Shown: positions 7,729 to 16,280, counted from the first letter of the stretch. The stretch is DNA of 64,000 bases from ZLKRG08 sp046091905 (GCA_046091905.1 JBJTCN010000025.1:1-64000), one strand, 5' to 3'. Program-made: numbers and translations. The notes: generated from the sequence alone by a model not told the origin.

Positions 7729-9285
7729 GTGAACAAATGGTGGAATGAAGCGGTTATTTATCAAATTTATCCCCGCTCGTTTCAAGATTCCAATGGAGAC
7801 GGCGAAGGTGATCTAAAAGGAATTACTTCGCGCCTTGAATATGTACGTGATCTAGGAGTCGATGCCATCTGGCTAAGCCCTTTCTATACCTCTCCAAATA
7901 AGGATGGCGGTTACGACGTTGCCAATCCAAGAGATGTTGATCAAAAATTTGGAAACTTGGCTGATGTCAAAGAACTATTCGATAAGGCGCATTCATTTGG
8001 ATTACGAGTTTTAGTCGACATTGTTCCCAACCACTTTTCAGATCAACATATCTGGTTTCAAGAGGCGTTAAATTCACCAAGGGGATCCGCAGCACGAAAG
8101 CGCTTTCATTTCTATGATGGCAAGGAGGCCAACACTCCGCCAAATAATTGGATCTCACTCTTTGGTGGCCCCTCTTGGACTCAAGTTGCTGATGGGCAAT
8201 GGTATTTACATCTCTTTGATTCATCTCAACCTGATTTAAATTGGGAGAACCCAGAGGTAATGGCAGATTTCGAAGAGACCATTCGCTTCTGGGTTGATTT
8301 AGGAGCAGATGGCTTTCGAATTGATGTTGCACATGGCTTAGCAAAGGATGACATTCATCAAGATCATTACGATCCTCAAGGATTGAGTGATTCGCTGCGT
8401 CTAGATGTACTCATGGAAGTTGAGAAGCGAAATAAGTACCTGGCTAATATCCCATTCTTTGATCGCGATGGTGTCCACGATATTTATAAAGAATGGCGGA
8501 AAATTTTTGATTCATATGGTTCAAGAGACATTACGGCGGTCGCTGAAGTTTGGGTTCATCCGCCAAAGCGAGCCACTTTATATGTACGCCCAGATGAACT
8601 TCATCAATTCTTCAATTTTGATGTAATGAATGCGCCATTTGAATCAGAATATTTATACAAAACTATTTCAAATATGTTGGCGCTCGTAAAAGAACAGAAC
8701 GCTTGGCCAACTTGGTGCTTATCAAATCATGATTGCGAACGAGTTGCCTCTCGCATTGGTGCTGATGCCGCGCGTGCTATGGCGCTCTTTATATTTGGAC
8801 TACCTGGTTCTGCTTACATTTACAACGGGCAAGAACTTGGACTGCCATCCGGTGAAATGGAAGATCAAGATCGCCAAGATCCAATATTTTTCCGAACTGG
8901 TGGCAAACAAAAGGGGCGTGACGGTGCCAGAGTGCCGATGCCATGGAGCGGAACGCACGCACCATTTGGCTTTACCACTGGCAAGTCTTGGCTACCGATG
9001 CAAGATTCGTGGCAGGAATTCACAGTTGAATCTGAATTAGCTCATCCGGGATCTTCGTTAAACCTTTATCGAAAGGCGCTAAAGCTTCGTCGTGAGAAAT
9101 TTGCCGGAAGCGGTGAAATTACCTGGCTGAGCACCACTGGCTTACTTTCATATAAGCGCGGCGAAATTACGGTGGTAATTAATATTTCAGCGCAAGCCCA
9201 ACCAATCTCTGGCCAAGTTTTACTAGCTAGCCAAGAAATTACCGATTTGCTGCCGCCTGCGACAGCTGCCTGGTTACTTCCCTAA
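7729..9285 (+). CDS. GH13 alpha-glucosidase (oligo-glucosidase type)
   Basis: 518 residues of the alpha-amylase clan. The N-terminus WWNEAVIYQIYPRSFQDSNG is typical of alpha-glucosidases, oligo-1,6-glucosidases and trehalose-6-P hydrolases. Catalytic residues are visible: nucleophile Asp199 in GFRIDV, acid/base Glu273 in AEVWV and transition-state Asp335 in SNHDCERV. Also present are DIVPNHFS (region I) and the GQELG loop. No signal peptide, so it acts on imported oligosaccharides such as maltose-type sugars. No sugar transporter is adjacent; a LacI regulator lies 6 kb away. GTG start; leaderless. Its 3' end overlaps the convergent hibernation factor gene by 12 bp. Confidence 0.9.
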   Translation: MNKWWNEAVIYQIYPRSFQDSNGDGEGDLKGITSRLEYVRDLGVDAIWLSPFYTSPNKDGGYDVANPRDVDQKFGNLADVKELFDKAHSFGLRVLVDIVPNHFSDQHIWFQEALNSPRGSAARKRFHFYDGKEANTPPNNWISLFGGPSWTQVADGQWYLHLFDSSQPDLNWENPEVMADFEETIRFWVDLGADGFRIDVAHGLAKDDIHQDHYDPQGLSDSLRLDVLMEVEKRNKYLANIPFFDRDGVHDIYKEWRKIFDSYGSRDITAVAEVWVHPPKRATLYVRPDELHQFFNFDVMNAPFESEYLYKTISNMLALVKEQNAWPTWCLSNHDCERVASRIGADAARAMALFIFGLPGSAYIYNGQELGLPSGEMEDQDRQDPIFFRTGGKQKGRDGARVPMPWSGTHAPFGFTTGKSWLPMQDSWQEFTVESELAHPGSSLNLYRKALKLRREKFAGSGEITWLSTTGLLSYKRGEITVVINISAQAQPISGQVLLASQEITDLLPPATAAWLLP

Positions 9286-9609
9286 ATTCTTTATTGAATC
9301 ACGAGAATGATTTTTGCTCTTCTCGTGAATCTTTCGTAACTGCAATTCAAAATTCTCAACTGCAGCATCGAATGCTGCCACATCATTAAATTCTGAAGCT
9401 TCAGCACGCACTAATGGGCCAATACCTTTAGCGGTAATTATCACCTTATGCGAATTCTTCCCTTGCTTGGGATTTTGCTCGTGAATGATTTCAACTTCCA
9501 CGCGATCTAACATCACATTAAAGCGACCTAACGCTTTTAATTTTTCAGTCGCTATACCTTTGAAATCTTCGGCTAAATTTGCTTGACGAGCATGAAAAAG
9601 AATTTGCAT
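9274..9609 (-). CDS. hpf: Ribosome hibernation promoting factor, short form (S30AE/HPF)
   Basis: 111 residues comprising only the S30AE domain (MQILFHARQANLAEDFKGIATEKLKALGRF cut here to its landmarks: start, RF-turn, VEVEIIHEQNP, HKVIITAKG, AAFDAAVENFELQLRKI), with a short basic tail. Such proteins bind the 30S subunit and silence ribosomes during starvation. Most actinobacteria carry a long form of roughly 200+ residues with a C-terminal dimerisation domain, and in Mycobacterium it lies beside secA; here that domain is absent and the gene sits elsewhere. A GAAGGG Shine-Dalgarno precedes the ATG. It lies downstream of the 48-aa membrane protein gene. Confidence 0.82.
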   Translation of the reverse strand: MQILFHARQANLAEDFKGIATEKLKALGRFNVMLDRVEVEIIHEQNPKQGKNSHKVIITAKGIGPLVRAEASEFNDVAAFDAAVENFELQLRKIHEKSKNHSRDSIKNLGK

Positions 9610-9660
9610 TTTAAAACCCTTCTCTTTTTTTCAGGGTGGCGGTACGAAATAATTCTAGAC

Positions 9661-9807
9661 TTAAGCGTCTTCAAATTCATCATCATCTGCCCAAACAGAT
9701 GCTGGTGAATCTTCTTGCTTTTCAACCCAAGAAAGAAAAGATCCGACTGCTCTAAACGCAAGCACGACAAAAGTCGCAATAGCTGCGATACGTCGAAAGA
9801 ACTTCAT
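9661..9807 (-). CDS. 48-residue membrane protein with acidic tail
   Basis: A short ORF, easily missed by gene callers: basic N-terminus (MKFFRR), one hydrophobic helix (about 7-26), then an acidic tail with WADDDEFEDA at the very end. Support: a perfect TATAAT -10 box on the minus strand (9814-9819) lies exactly 6 nt before the ATG, matching the leaderless pattern of the window. The ORF also fills the gap between metB and hpf neatly. Short single-helix proteins with W-acidic tails occur in actinobacteria (for example the DLW-39 type), but I cannot confirm membership. Function unknown. Confidence 0.62.
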   Translation of the reverse strand: MKFFRRIAAIATFVVLAFRAVGSFLSWVEKQEDSPASVWADDDEFEDA

Positions 9808-9813
9808 GAGTTA

Positions 9814-9819
9814 ATTATA
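9814..9819 (-). promoter_or_regulatory. Perfect TATAAT -10 box, leaderless start of the 48-aa gene
   Basis: TATAAT on the minus strand, 6 nt upstream of the ATG at 9807, overlapping the very start of the metB 3' flank (metB stop at 9821). Confidence 0.6.
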
Positions 9820-9820
9820 T

Positions 9821-10921
9821 CTAAATAACTTCCAACGCTTGTTGAATATCGTCCCAGAGATCTTCGATGTTTTCTAGACCTACACTCAGACGAATTAGAT
9901 TCTCAGGAACCACTTCACTCTCAATAGGCCAACGGCGTCGGCGCTCCCAAAGCGATTCCACGCCTCCTAGGCTGGTGGCATTGGTAATTAGCTTTGCCGC
10001 AGCGCAAACTTTGTCGGTCTCTGCACCACTTCCTTTAACTTCAAAGGCCAAAACTGCGCCAAAACCTCTCATGAAGCTCTTGGCTCTTTGGTGTTGCGGA
10101 TCTGTTGGTAAACCTGGGTATCTAACTCTCGATACCTTCGGATGTCCTGATAGCCGTTTTGCTAATTCAAGTGCATTCTCTGAGCTGCGTTGCACTCGAA
10201 TCGCAAAGGTTCTAATTCCGCGAAGTGCTAGCCAGGCCTCAAAAGGGCCAGCAATTGCACCGCCAAGTTTGCGTTGAGTTTCAATCCGAGTGTAAAGGGC
10301 TTCATCATTTGTAGAGATCGAACCCATTAAAACATCGCTATGCCCGGCGATAAATTTTGTAACTGAATTCATCACAATATCAGCGCCCATTGCCAACGGG
10401 TTCTGATTTAAAGGGGTTGCAAAAGTATTATCAACTGCTACCCCGATACCGGCATCTTTTGCCGCTTTAATTACTTTAGGTAATTCCACAACTTCAAGAC
10501 ATGGATTGGTTGGTGATTCCAACCAAAGCAATTGAGTACCAGAAATTGAACTTAGCACTTCATCTGTATTTGCCACATCAACGAATCGAACTTCTAATCT
10601 GCCACTTTCATTTAGCATTTTTAAGACAGTCATAGTTCCGCTATAGCCTTGATTTGAGGCTGTAACTACCGCTCCAATTGGCAAAATATTAAATACCGCA
10701 TTAATCGCAGCCATGCCGGATGAGAAGATTAGAGATTTGCCGCCCTCTAAATTACTGATTGCCTCTTCAACTGCGAGCCAAGTTTCATTTCCATATCTTC
10801 CGTAACCAAGTGGTCCGCCGGCATGGAATGTCGAAGTTAACTGAATATTAGGATTTAACGGCGCATCAGGTTGGTGTGCTGGTCTACCCGATGTAACCGC
10901 AATGGTCTCAACTCTCTTCAT
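9821..10921 (-). CDS. metB: Cystathionine gamma-synthase-type PLP enzyme
   Basis: 366 residues of the Cys/Met metabolism PLP family. Landmarks are GYGRYGNETW, SSGMAAINAV (cofactor phosphate region), WLESPTNPCLE, VAVDNTFATP and the PLP lysine in NSVTKFIAGHSDVLMG. Family members make or cleave cystathionine. Next to a PatB/MalY-type beta-lyase (12448-13590) the likely job is O-acyl-homoserine plus cysteine to cystathionine, the first half of transsulfuration to methionine; a gamma-lyase cannot be excluded. TAACCT (10928-10933) lies 6 nt before the ATG, so it could have its own leaderless start even though it follows the FAD oxidoreductase by only 9 bp. Confidence 0.85.
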   Translation of the reverse strand: MKRVETIAVTSGRPAHQPDAPLNPNIQLTSTFHAGGPLGYGRYGNETWLAVEEAISNLEGGKSLIFSSGMAAINAVFNILPIGAVVTASNQGYSGTMTVLKMLNESGRLEVRFVDVANTDEVLSSISGTQLLWLESPTNPCLEVVELPKVIKAAKDAGIGVAVDNTFATPLNQNPLAMGADIVMNSVTKFIAGHSDVLMGSISTNDEALYTRIETQRKLGGAIAGPFEAWLALRGIRTFAIRVQRSSENALELAKRLSGHPKVSRVRYPGLPTDPQHQRAKSFMRGFGAVLAFEVKGSGAETDKVCAAAKLITNATSLGGVESLWERRRRWPIESEVVPENLIRLSVGLENIEDLWDDIQQALEVI

Positions 10922-10930
10922 GGGAAGAGG

Positions 10931-12451
10931 TTATCTAGAGTTCTCCAATACCGCCATTGCCGCATTGTGACCAGGAATACCGCTCACACCGCCACCTCTT
11001 TTTGCGCTAGCGCCACAGATAAAGACATTAGGTAAATTGCTCTCTACACCCCATTTACCAACTTCTTCTGATTGTTCAGCAAAAGGTAGCACTAAATCTT
11101 TATGAAAAATATTTCCTCTAGGTAAGAAGAGATCGGCCTCTAGATCAAGCGGTGATTTTGCTTCGATGCATGGTCTGCCATCTTTTGAAATTGCTAAGAC
11201 CTCTTCAAGTGGTTCTGCTAAATAAGCATTTAAACCTTCAATCGCCTTCTGCAAAACTAATTTAGTCGTTGCTTTATTGCTCTCCTCAAAGGCAGTTGCC
11301 GGAGTATGAAGTCCAAAAAGGGTTAATGTTTGGAAACCCTCCGCTTGAAGCTCTGAACTCAAGATAGATGGATCGGTAAGGGTGTGACAGTACATTTCAG
11401 CTGGAATCACAGCCGGAATATTTCCCATTACTGCTTGATCGTAAGCCCGCTCAAGTTCGGTAAAACTCTCATTAAGGTGCAGAGTTCCCGCAAAGGCTAG
11501 TTTTGAATCAATTCCAGATTTAAATTTTGGAAGGCGTTTTAATAACATATTGATTTTTATTTGAGAGCCTTCCAGGCTACTGCGGTTCTTAATTTTTTCA
11601 CTGACAAATTCCGGTGCCGCATTACTTAAAAAGTGGCTTGCTTGAAATTTACGATTATTAATATCAATTACTTGTACGCCAGATTCGTCGGCATCGATAT
11701 CAATCACTTTGGCGGAGCAATCAATTTCAACACCATTTGTAATTGCTACCCGATGAAGTTCCGCAACAAATGCGCCCATGCCTCCTTGAGGTACCTTCCA
11801 CTCCCCGTTTCCATTTCCAATTAAGTGATACAAGAAGCAGTTATTAGCTTGCATTCCGTAAGCAGAGGTGAGCGTGCCGATTAAGGCATCAGTCAGCACA
11901 ACTCCTCTGACTAAATCGTGTTTGAATTTCTCCGTAATTACATGCCCAATCGGATTTTCGATTAGTTGTTCCCACATTTGTGGCATGGCAATCTGGGTAT
12001 TTAACTCAGCTCTAGATTTGAGTGGTTCCAATAATGTTGGCGCGATACGCGCTGCGAATTTTTCAATTTCACTGTAAAACTCCTGCCAAGCTTGAGCTTC
12101 CCGGTCATTTCCCGTCAAAGACCTAAATGAGTCTGCAGTGCGTTGATCCCATTTTCTTGAAACCAATAGTCCACTATCTTCAAATGGTGAAAAGGATGAG
12201 ATATTTCTAGATAGATTCGTAAAGCTTAAACCCAAATCTCTAACAATCTTGTCTGGTAAGAGCGCGATTAAATATGAATATCGAGAGAGTCGAGCATCGT
12301 AATCTTCAAATGCTTTTACGCTTTGAGTCGCGCCACCAATCTGTTCTTGCGCCTCGAGTACAAGTACTTTTTTACCAGCTTTAGCTAAATAGTTAGCTGC
12401 GACTAAGCCATTGTGACCTGCGCCTGCAATGACTACGTCATATTTATTCAT
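10931..12451 (-). CDS. FAD-dependent oxidoreductase, phytoene dehydrogenase/PYROXD2-like
   Basis: 506 residues. An N-terminal dinucleotide-binding motif (VVIAGAGHNGLVAANYLAKAG) leads into the VLVLEA segment, and a second FAD motif closes the protein near the C-terminus (VFICGASAKRGGGVSGIPG), where GHNAAMAVL follows. This is the layout of the CrtI/amine-oxidase superfamily branch called phytoene dehydrogenase-like or PYROXD2. No carotenoid gene is nearby; it is flanked by metB and patB and overlaps patB by 4 bp (ATGA), so it belongs to that operon. The substrate is unknown; a link to sulfur amino-acid metabolism is only inferred from position. Confidence 0.8.
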   Translation of the reverse strand: MNKYDVVIAGAGHNGLVAANYLAKAGKKVLVLEAQEQIGGATQSVKAFEDYDARLSRYSYLIALLPDKIVRDLGLSFTNLSRNISSFSPFEDSGLLVSRKWDQRTADSFRSLTGNDREAQAWQEFYSEIEKFAARIAPTLLEPLKSRAELNTQIAMPQMWEQLIENPIGHVITEKFKHDLVRGVVLTDALIGTLTSAYGMQANNCFLYHLIGNGNGEWKVPQGGMGAFVAELHRVAITNGVEIDCSAKVIDIDADESGVQVIDINNRKFQASHFLSNAAPEFVSEKIKNRSSLEGSQIKINMLLKRLPKFKSGIDSKLAFAGTLHLNESFTELERAYDQAVMGNIPAVIPAEMYCHTLTDPSILSSELQAEGFQTLTLFGLHTPATAFEESNKATTKLVLQKAIEGLNAYLAEPLEEVLAISKDGRPCIEAKSPLDLEADLFLPRGNIFHKDLVLPFAEQSEEVGKWGVESNLPNVFICGASAKRGGGVSGIPGHNAAMAVLENSR

Positions 12452-13590
12452 AGAGATTTAACCATCCGATTTACCGCTTCGGCTAAAACTGATTCGCTAG
12501 TTGCTAAATTAATGCGAATAAATTGGCTTGCAGTTGGGCCGTAAATCTTTCCGGCATTGAAAGCTACGCGACCCTTATCTAAGAATACTTGGCAAGGATC
12601 TTCACCCAATGAGAGCGCACTGACATCAACCCAAGCTAGATATGAGCACTCAGGAATTTTGTACTTCGCTGCAGGCAGCTGGGTCTCAAATAAGGTTTTT
12701 AGGTAATGTGCATTGGATTCAATAGTTGCAATCGCTCCATCTAGCCATTCATCGCACTTATTAAATGCTTCAACCGCGGCAAAAGCGCCGAGAATTGATG
12801 AGCGGAAATGTACCGACACTGGCATCTTGGCAAGCAACTCATGTTTCTCTTTGGTTTGCGAAACAATTAAGGCAGATTTCAAACCTGCAATATTAAAAGC
12901 TTTACTTGCACTGGTAACACAAATTCCAACTTCAGCCGCGCTCTGGCTTACTGCCAAGAATGGCACCAACTCTTTTCCTGGAAATTTAAGTGGGGCATGG
13001 ATTTCATCGCTAATTACGGTAACGCCATATTGCTTTGCCAAGTCTGCAATTCTGGTGAGCTCTTCGCGAGAGAAAATTCGACCAAGTGGATTATGTGGGT
13101 GGCAAAGAGCGTGCACCTTTAAGCCAGATGCGTAAACTCTTTCGATAGCTTCAAAATCTAACGACCAATTTAATCCATCTTGAATAAATGGCACATCAAT
13201 TAATTCGACCTTGGTCTCTTTAATCCAATTATAAAAATTCTGGTAGATCGGAGAATTGATAAGTACTTTGTCGCCTGGTTGGGTGGTAACTCTAAGCACT
13301 TCCACCATTCCCACTCCAACATCAGTGCATAGTCGTACCTGTTCGGGAATCACATCCCAATTCCAACGACGTTTCGCAAAACCAGCAAAAGCGATACCAA
13401 GTTCAGGAATCGAACTTAAATAACCCATATCCGAATGAGAAACCATCTCAATTAAAATATCTTGAATTGGCTTGGCTACTGGAAAATCCATCTCTGCCAC
13501 AAATAACGGGAGCACATCCGAAGGGAATCCACGCCATTTTTCCGAGCGATGGGTACGCATCTCCGCAAGGGATAGTGCCTCAATTTTCAT
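12448..13590 (-). CDS. patB: MalY/PatB-type cystathionine beta-lyase (PLP aminotransferase fold)
   Basis: 380 residues, class I/II aminotransferase fold. The N-terminal signature of the MalY/PatB group is present (FPSDVLPLFVAEMDFP), with the VISDEIHAPL Asp and the PLP lysine in TSASKAFNIAG. It probably cleaves cystathionine to homocysteine and pyruvate, completing transsulfuration with metB; some relatives are C-S lyases of other thioethers. TACTCT (13597-13602) lies 6 nt before the ATG and no Shine-Dalgarno is seen, so this is the leaderless first gene of the patB-oxidoreductase-metB unit. Confidence 0.86.
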   Translation of the reverse strand: MKIEALSLAEMRTHRSEKWRGFPSDVLPLFVAEMDFPVAKPIQDILIEMVSHSDMGYLSSIPELGIAFAGFAKRRWNWDVIPEQVRLCTDVGVGMVEVLRVTTQPGDKVLINSPIYQNFYNWIKETKVELIDVPFIQDGLNWSLDFEAIERVYASGLKVHALCHPHNPLGRIFSREELTRIADLAKQYGVTVISDEIHAPLKFPGKELVPFLAVSQSAAEVGICVTSASKAFNIAGLKSALIVSQTKEKHELLAKMPVSVHFRSSILGAFAAVEAFNKCDEWLDGAIATIESNAHYLKTLFETQLPAAKYKIPECSYLAWVDVSALSLGEDPCQVFLDKGRVAFNAGKIYGPTASQFIRINLATSESVLAEAVNRMVKSL

Positions 13591-13614
13591 AATGGCAGAG
13601 TAATACAGAGCAAC

Positions 13615-14619
13615 TTAATCTGCAGTAATTTTGCGGGTCGAATTACGCACAATCAACGAAGTCGGTAAGGTTAAATCAGGTAGATCTGATTCGGGCTTCT
13701 TTAATTTCTCCATAATTGACCAAGCTGCCATTTCACCCAACATCTGAACCGGCTGCTCTATAGTTGTTAAATCAAAGTACTCCGCCGTTTCATGATTATC
13801 AAAGCCAATGATTGAAATATCATCAGGAATTTTCAAACCATGTTTCTTTACCGCTTGAATTGCTCCAAATGCCATCTCGTCAGATTGGCAAAAAATTGCA
13901 GTTGGTCGATTTCTACGAGCCAATAATTCATCCATTGCCTGCATAGCAGTCGCTGCTTGAAAATCACCGATAACTTCATGCATTGGATCGAACTCAATTC
14001 CATTTTCCTGTAAAACCTGCATAAACCCAATTCGGCGATCACGTGATACTGGAAATTTATATTGATCATTGTGCAATCCGCCTATTAGGCCAATGCGCTT
14101 GTGACCTTGATTTACTAAGTGTTGAGTGGCAACTCGTGCTCCCGCGACATCATCAATTCTGATGCTAGAGACTCTCTTATCTGCAGTTCCAACAAGTGCA
14201 GTTGGAATATTCAAATTTAGAATTGATTGAAATTCCTCTTCACTTAAAGGAACGCCAATTGAAATCAGAGCATCGATACGGCCACGTAAATATTCATCTT
14301 TAAAAATGCGAATTCGATCTTCATTCTTATTAATGTTGTATACCAAGAGATCAAGTCCAGCTTCTTGCAAAACTTGTTCGGCGCCTTGGATAACTTTGGC
14401 AAAATACCAACGACTAATATATGGCGCAATAATTCCGACGCTATTTGCGCGCTTGGGTTCCTGTTTATTAACAGTGTTTAAGGTGTAATTTAATTTTTCG
14501 GCAGCTGCTTCAATCTTGGTACGCGTCTCTGGATTTACATGTTGCATGGCGCGAAGTGCGCGAGAAACGGTGGCGGTTGATACCCCAGCTTCCTTCGCTA
14601 CATCCTTTATTCCAGCCAT
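13615..14619 (-). CDS. LacI-family transcriptional regulator
   Basis: 334 residues. N-terminal lambda-repressor-like HTH (IKDVAKEAGVSTATVSRALR, 4-23) with hinge helix region NPETRTKIEAAAEKLNYTLN, then a periplasmic-binding-like effector domain (VGIIAPYISRWYF, FCQSDEMAFGA, DISIIGFDNHETAEYFDLTTIEQP). It probably senses a sugar or nucleoside. A good Shine-Dalgarno (AGGAG, 5 nt spacing) precedes the ATG. The upstream region (14638-14703) has three ATGTAAA repeats and two inverted repeats, so autoregulation is likely. Target genes other than itself are not evident; the GH13 gene 6 kb away lacks a matching palindrome. Confidence 0.9.
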   Translation of the reverse strand: MAGIKDVAKEAGVSTATVSRALRAMQHVNPETRTKIEAAAEKLNYTLNTVNKQEPKRANSVGIIAPYISRWYFAKVIQGAEQVLQEAGLDLLVYNINKNEDRIRIFKDEYLRGRIDALISIGVPLSEEEFQSILNLNIPTALVGTADKRVSSIRIDDVAGARVATQHLVNQGHKRIGLIGGLHNDQYKFPVSRDRRIGFMQVLQENGIEFDPMHEVIGDFQAATAMQAMDELLARRNRPTAIFCQSDEMAFGAIQAVKKHGLKIPDDISIIGFDNHETAEYFDLTTIEQPVQMLGEMAAWSIMEKLKKPESDLPDLTLPTSLIVRNSTRKITAD

Positions 14620-14637
14620 TGCTTCTCCTATGAAACT

Positions 14638-14703
14638 ATGTAAACTTTCACGTCTACATGTAAATCTTATGTAAACGTTACATGGTTATGAAAAGTTTCA
14701 TAA
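14638..14703. promoter_or_regulatory. Operator region between lacI-type gene and DNA glycosylase gene
   Basis: Contains three direct ATGTAAA copies (14638, 14658, 14669; spacings 20 and 11 bp, near two and one helical turns). The third is part of a perfect inverted repeat ATGTAA-ACG-TTACAT (14669-14683). A second perfect inverted repeat TTATGAAA-AG-TTTCATAA occupies 14686-14703. The central ACGTT is LacI-operator-like. The layout suggests autoregulation and possibly control of the divergent glycosylase gene. Confidence 0.6.
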
Positions 14704-14708
14704 GGGCC

Positions 14709-14714
14709 AGGAGG
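14709..14714 (+). promoter_or_regulatory. Strong Shine-Dalgarno for a TTG start
   Basis: AGGAGG, 8 nt upstream of the TTG at 14723. It supports this TTG rather than the in-frame ATG seven codons in as the glycosylase start. Confidence 0.6.
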
Positions 14715-14722
14715 TAGATTCT

Positions 14723-15337
14723 TTGATTACGCAGGCGAAGATGCGCAAGATTGTTCGCGAGATCGCTGATGCGGATAAACGATTTGCAACCGTGATCGAA
14801 AAATCAGAGCTCTGCGATATCGGAACTACCAACCCGAAGCGGAGCCACTTTGAATCGCTGGTCTCCTCGGTAATCTCACAACAACTTGCGACTGCAGCCG
14901 CACAAACAATTAAGCAGCGTTTCGCATTAGAGTGCGGAAAAGTTACGCCAAGAAATGTGGCAAAGATAGATTTAGATCAATTACGTGCAACTGGATTATC
15001 AGGTGCTAAGGCCAAAACTATTCAAGGTTTAGCAGCGGCAGCGCTAGATAAAAGTGTAGATTTCAAGAATTTGCATGAACAAGATGATGAAGATGTGTAT
15101 GAAGGCTTAACCAAACTCTGGGGAATCGGACCATGGACTGTTGATATGTTCATGATGTTTCAATTGGGGCGATTAGATATTTGGCCGACCGGAGATTTAG
15201 GGGTCCGTAGAGGTTGGGAGAAGAGCCATAATCTAAAAGAGGAAATCGCACCCGAAGCGCTTCAGAAAAAAGGTGAAAAATTTCGCCCGCACCGAAGCGT
15301 TGTGGCTTGGTATTGCTGGCGCGCGCTAGATATTTAA
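14723..15337 (+). CDS. DNA-3-methyladenine glycosylase, AlkA/HhH-GPD family
   Basis: 204 residues. Excises alkylated purines from DNA. The helix-hairpin-helix (LTKLWGIGPWTVDMFMMF, about 134-151) is followed by the catalytic Asp in WPTGDLGVRRG, the order expected for HhH-GPD enzymes. FESLVSSVISQQLATAAA is the family's N-terminal helical signature. It lacks the N-terminal beta domain of E. coli AlkA (282 aa), so it is the compact type. Start at TTG 14723, supported by AGGAGG 8 nt upstream. Divergent from the LacI gene across a palindrome-rich spacer; tail-to-tail with msrAB, 1 bp apart. Confidence 0.87.
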   Translation: MITQAKMRKIVREIADADKRFATVIEKSELCDIGTTNPKRSHFESLVSSVISQQLATAAAQTIKQRFALECGKVTPRNVAKIDLDQLRATGLSGAKAKTIQGLAAAALDKSVDFKNLHEQDDEDVYEGLTKLWGIGPWTVDMFMMFQLGRLDIWPTGDLGVRRGWEKSHNLKEEIAPEALQKKGEKFRPHRSVVAWYCWRALDI

Positions 15338-15338
15338 C

Positions 15339-16232
15339 TTATTTATCTTCCAGAATTAAAGATACTGAATTTATACACCAACGCTGATCTGTAGGGGTAT
15401 CAAAACCTTCACCTTCAAATACATGCCCTAAATGCGAATTACATCTTGCGCATCGAACCTCAGTGCGAACCCGCGGTGCCAAGGAGCGATCTTCTAAAAG
15501 AATTACCGCATCATCTTCAGTGGGAGCATAGAATGAAGGCCAACCACATCCAGAATGAAATTTAGTCTCACTTTCAAATAGCACTGAGTTACAAGCCTTG
15601 CACTTATAAACGCCTACTTTATCGGTGTTTGTATATTCGCCGGTAAATGGTCTTTCAGTTGCACCATTACGTAAAACTTCGTAAGAAAGTGGGTCTAGTT
15701 TCGCCTTTAATTCTGCTTCATCAATTGATGGATATTTAACACCAGTAGATGAATGGCAATCATAGCCATTTGGATTTTTTTCAAGGTAGCGTTGGTGATA
15801 CTCCTCCGCCAACCAATACTTATGTGGCTTTGCATCAACAATCTCAGTGACGATTGGGCCGATGCCCTCTTTGGCAAGTTCTTTGCCATATATCTTGGCT
15901 GCATTAAATGCGAGCGCTTCTTGTTCAGAATTTGTGTAGAAAATTGCGCTGCGATACTGCGTTCCGATATCGCCACCTTGTCTATTTAGCGAGGTCGGAT
16001 CATGCATCATAAAAAATTCTTCTAATAATCTTTGATAAGAGATTTTTTGCGGATCAAAAATTACTTCGACCGTCTCTGCATGATTAGTGCTCTTGCTGCA
16101 GACTTCTTCATAAGTTGGATTCTCAGTGTGACCACCCATGTACCCAACCGAAGTTTTAACTACTCCCGGCAGATTCCAGATTCGACGTTCTGCTCCCCAG
16201 AAGCATCCAGTTGCAAAATATGCGCTCTCCAT
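15339..16232 (-). CDS. msrAB: Bifunctional methionine sulfoxide reductase MsrA-MsrB fusion
   Basis: 297 residues. The MsrA domain comes first (residues 1-150, catalytic Cys in ATGCFWGAER near residue 10, then GYMGGHTENPTYEEVCS). The MsrB domain follows (about 165-297) with zinc pairs CKAC and CARC, the SGCGWPSF motif, HLGHVF and the catalytic Cys in RWCINS. Together they reduce both S- and R-methionine sulfoxide in proteins. Fused MsrA-MsrB is known in several bacteria; actinobacteria commonly keep two genes, so the fusion economises space. No signal peptide, so cytoplasmic. No clear promoter motif upstream. Confidence 0.94.
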   Translation of the reverse strand: MESAYFATGCFWGAERRIWNLPGVVKTSVGYMGGHTENPTYEEVCSKSTNHAETVEVIFDPQKISYQRLLEEFFMMHDPTSLNRQGGDIGTQYRSAIFYTNSEQEALAFNAAKIYGKELAKEGIGPIVTEIVDAKPHKYWLAEEYHQRYLEKNPNGYDCHSSTGVKYPSIDEAELKAKLDPLSYEVLRNGATERPFTGEYTNTDKVGVYKCKACNSVLFESETKFHSGCGWPSFYAPTEDDAVILLEDRSLAPRVRTEVRCARCNSHLGHVFEGEGFDTPTDQRWCINSVSLILEDK

Positions 16233-16280
16233 ATGCGATTAATTCTTTCATCCAATACGATTAGTCGCGAAATCCTTATT

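Noticed and set aside
7729..9285. GH13 gene as target of the LacI regulator at 13615
   Set aside because: No copy of either palindrome from 14638-14703 occurs in the 16-bp spacer before the GH13 gene, and they are 4 kb apart with unrelated genes between.
9573..9779. 68-codon frame on the minus strand
   Set aside because: Overlaps hpf and the 48-aa gene in another frame; lysine-rich composition with no domain and no -10 box at the right distance. The 48-aa frame fits better.
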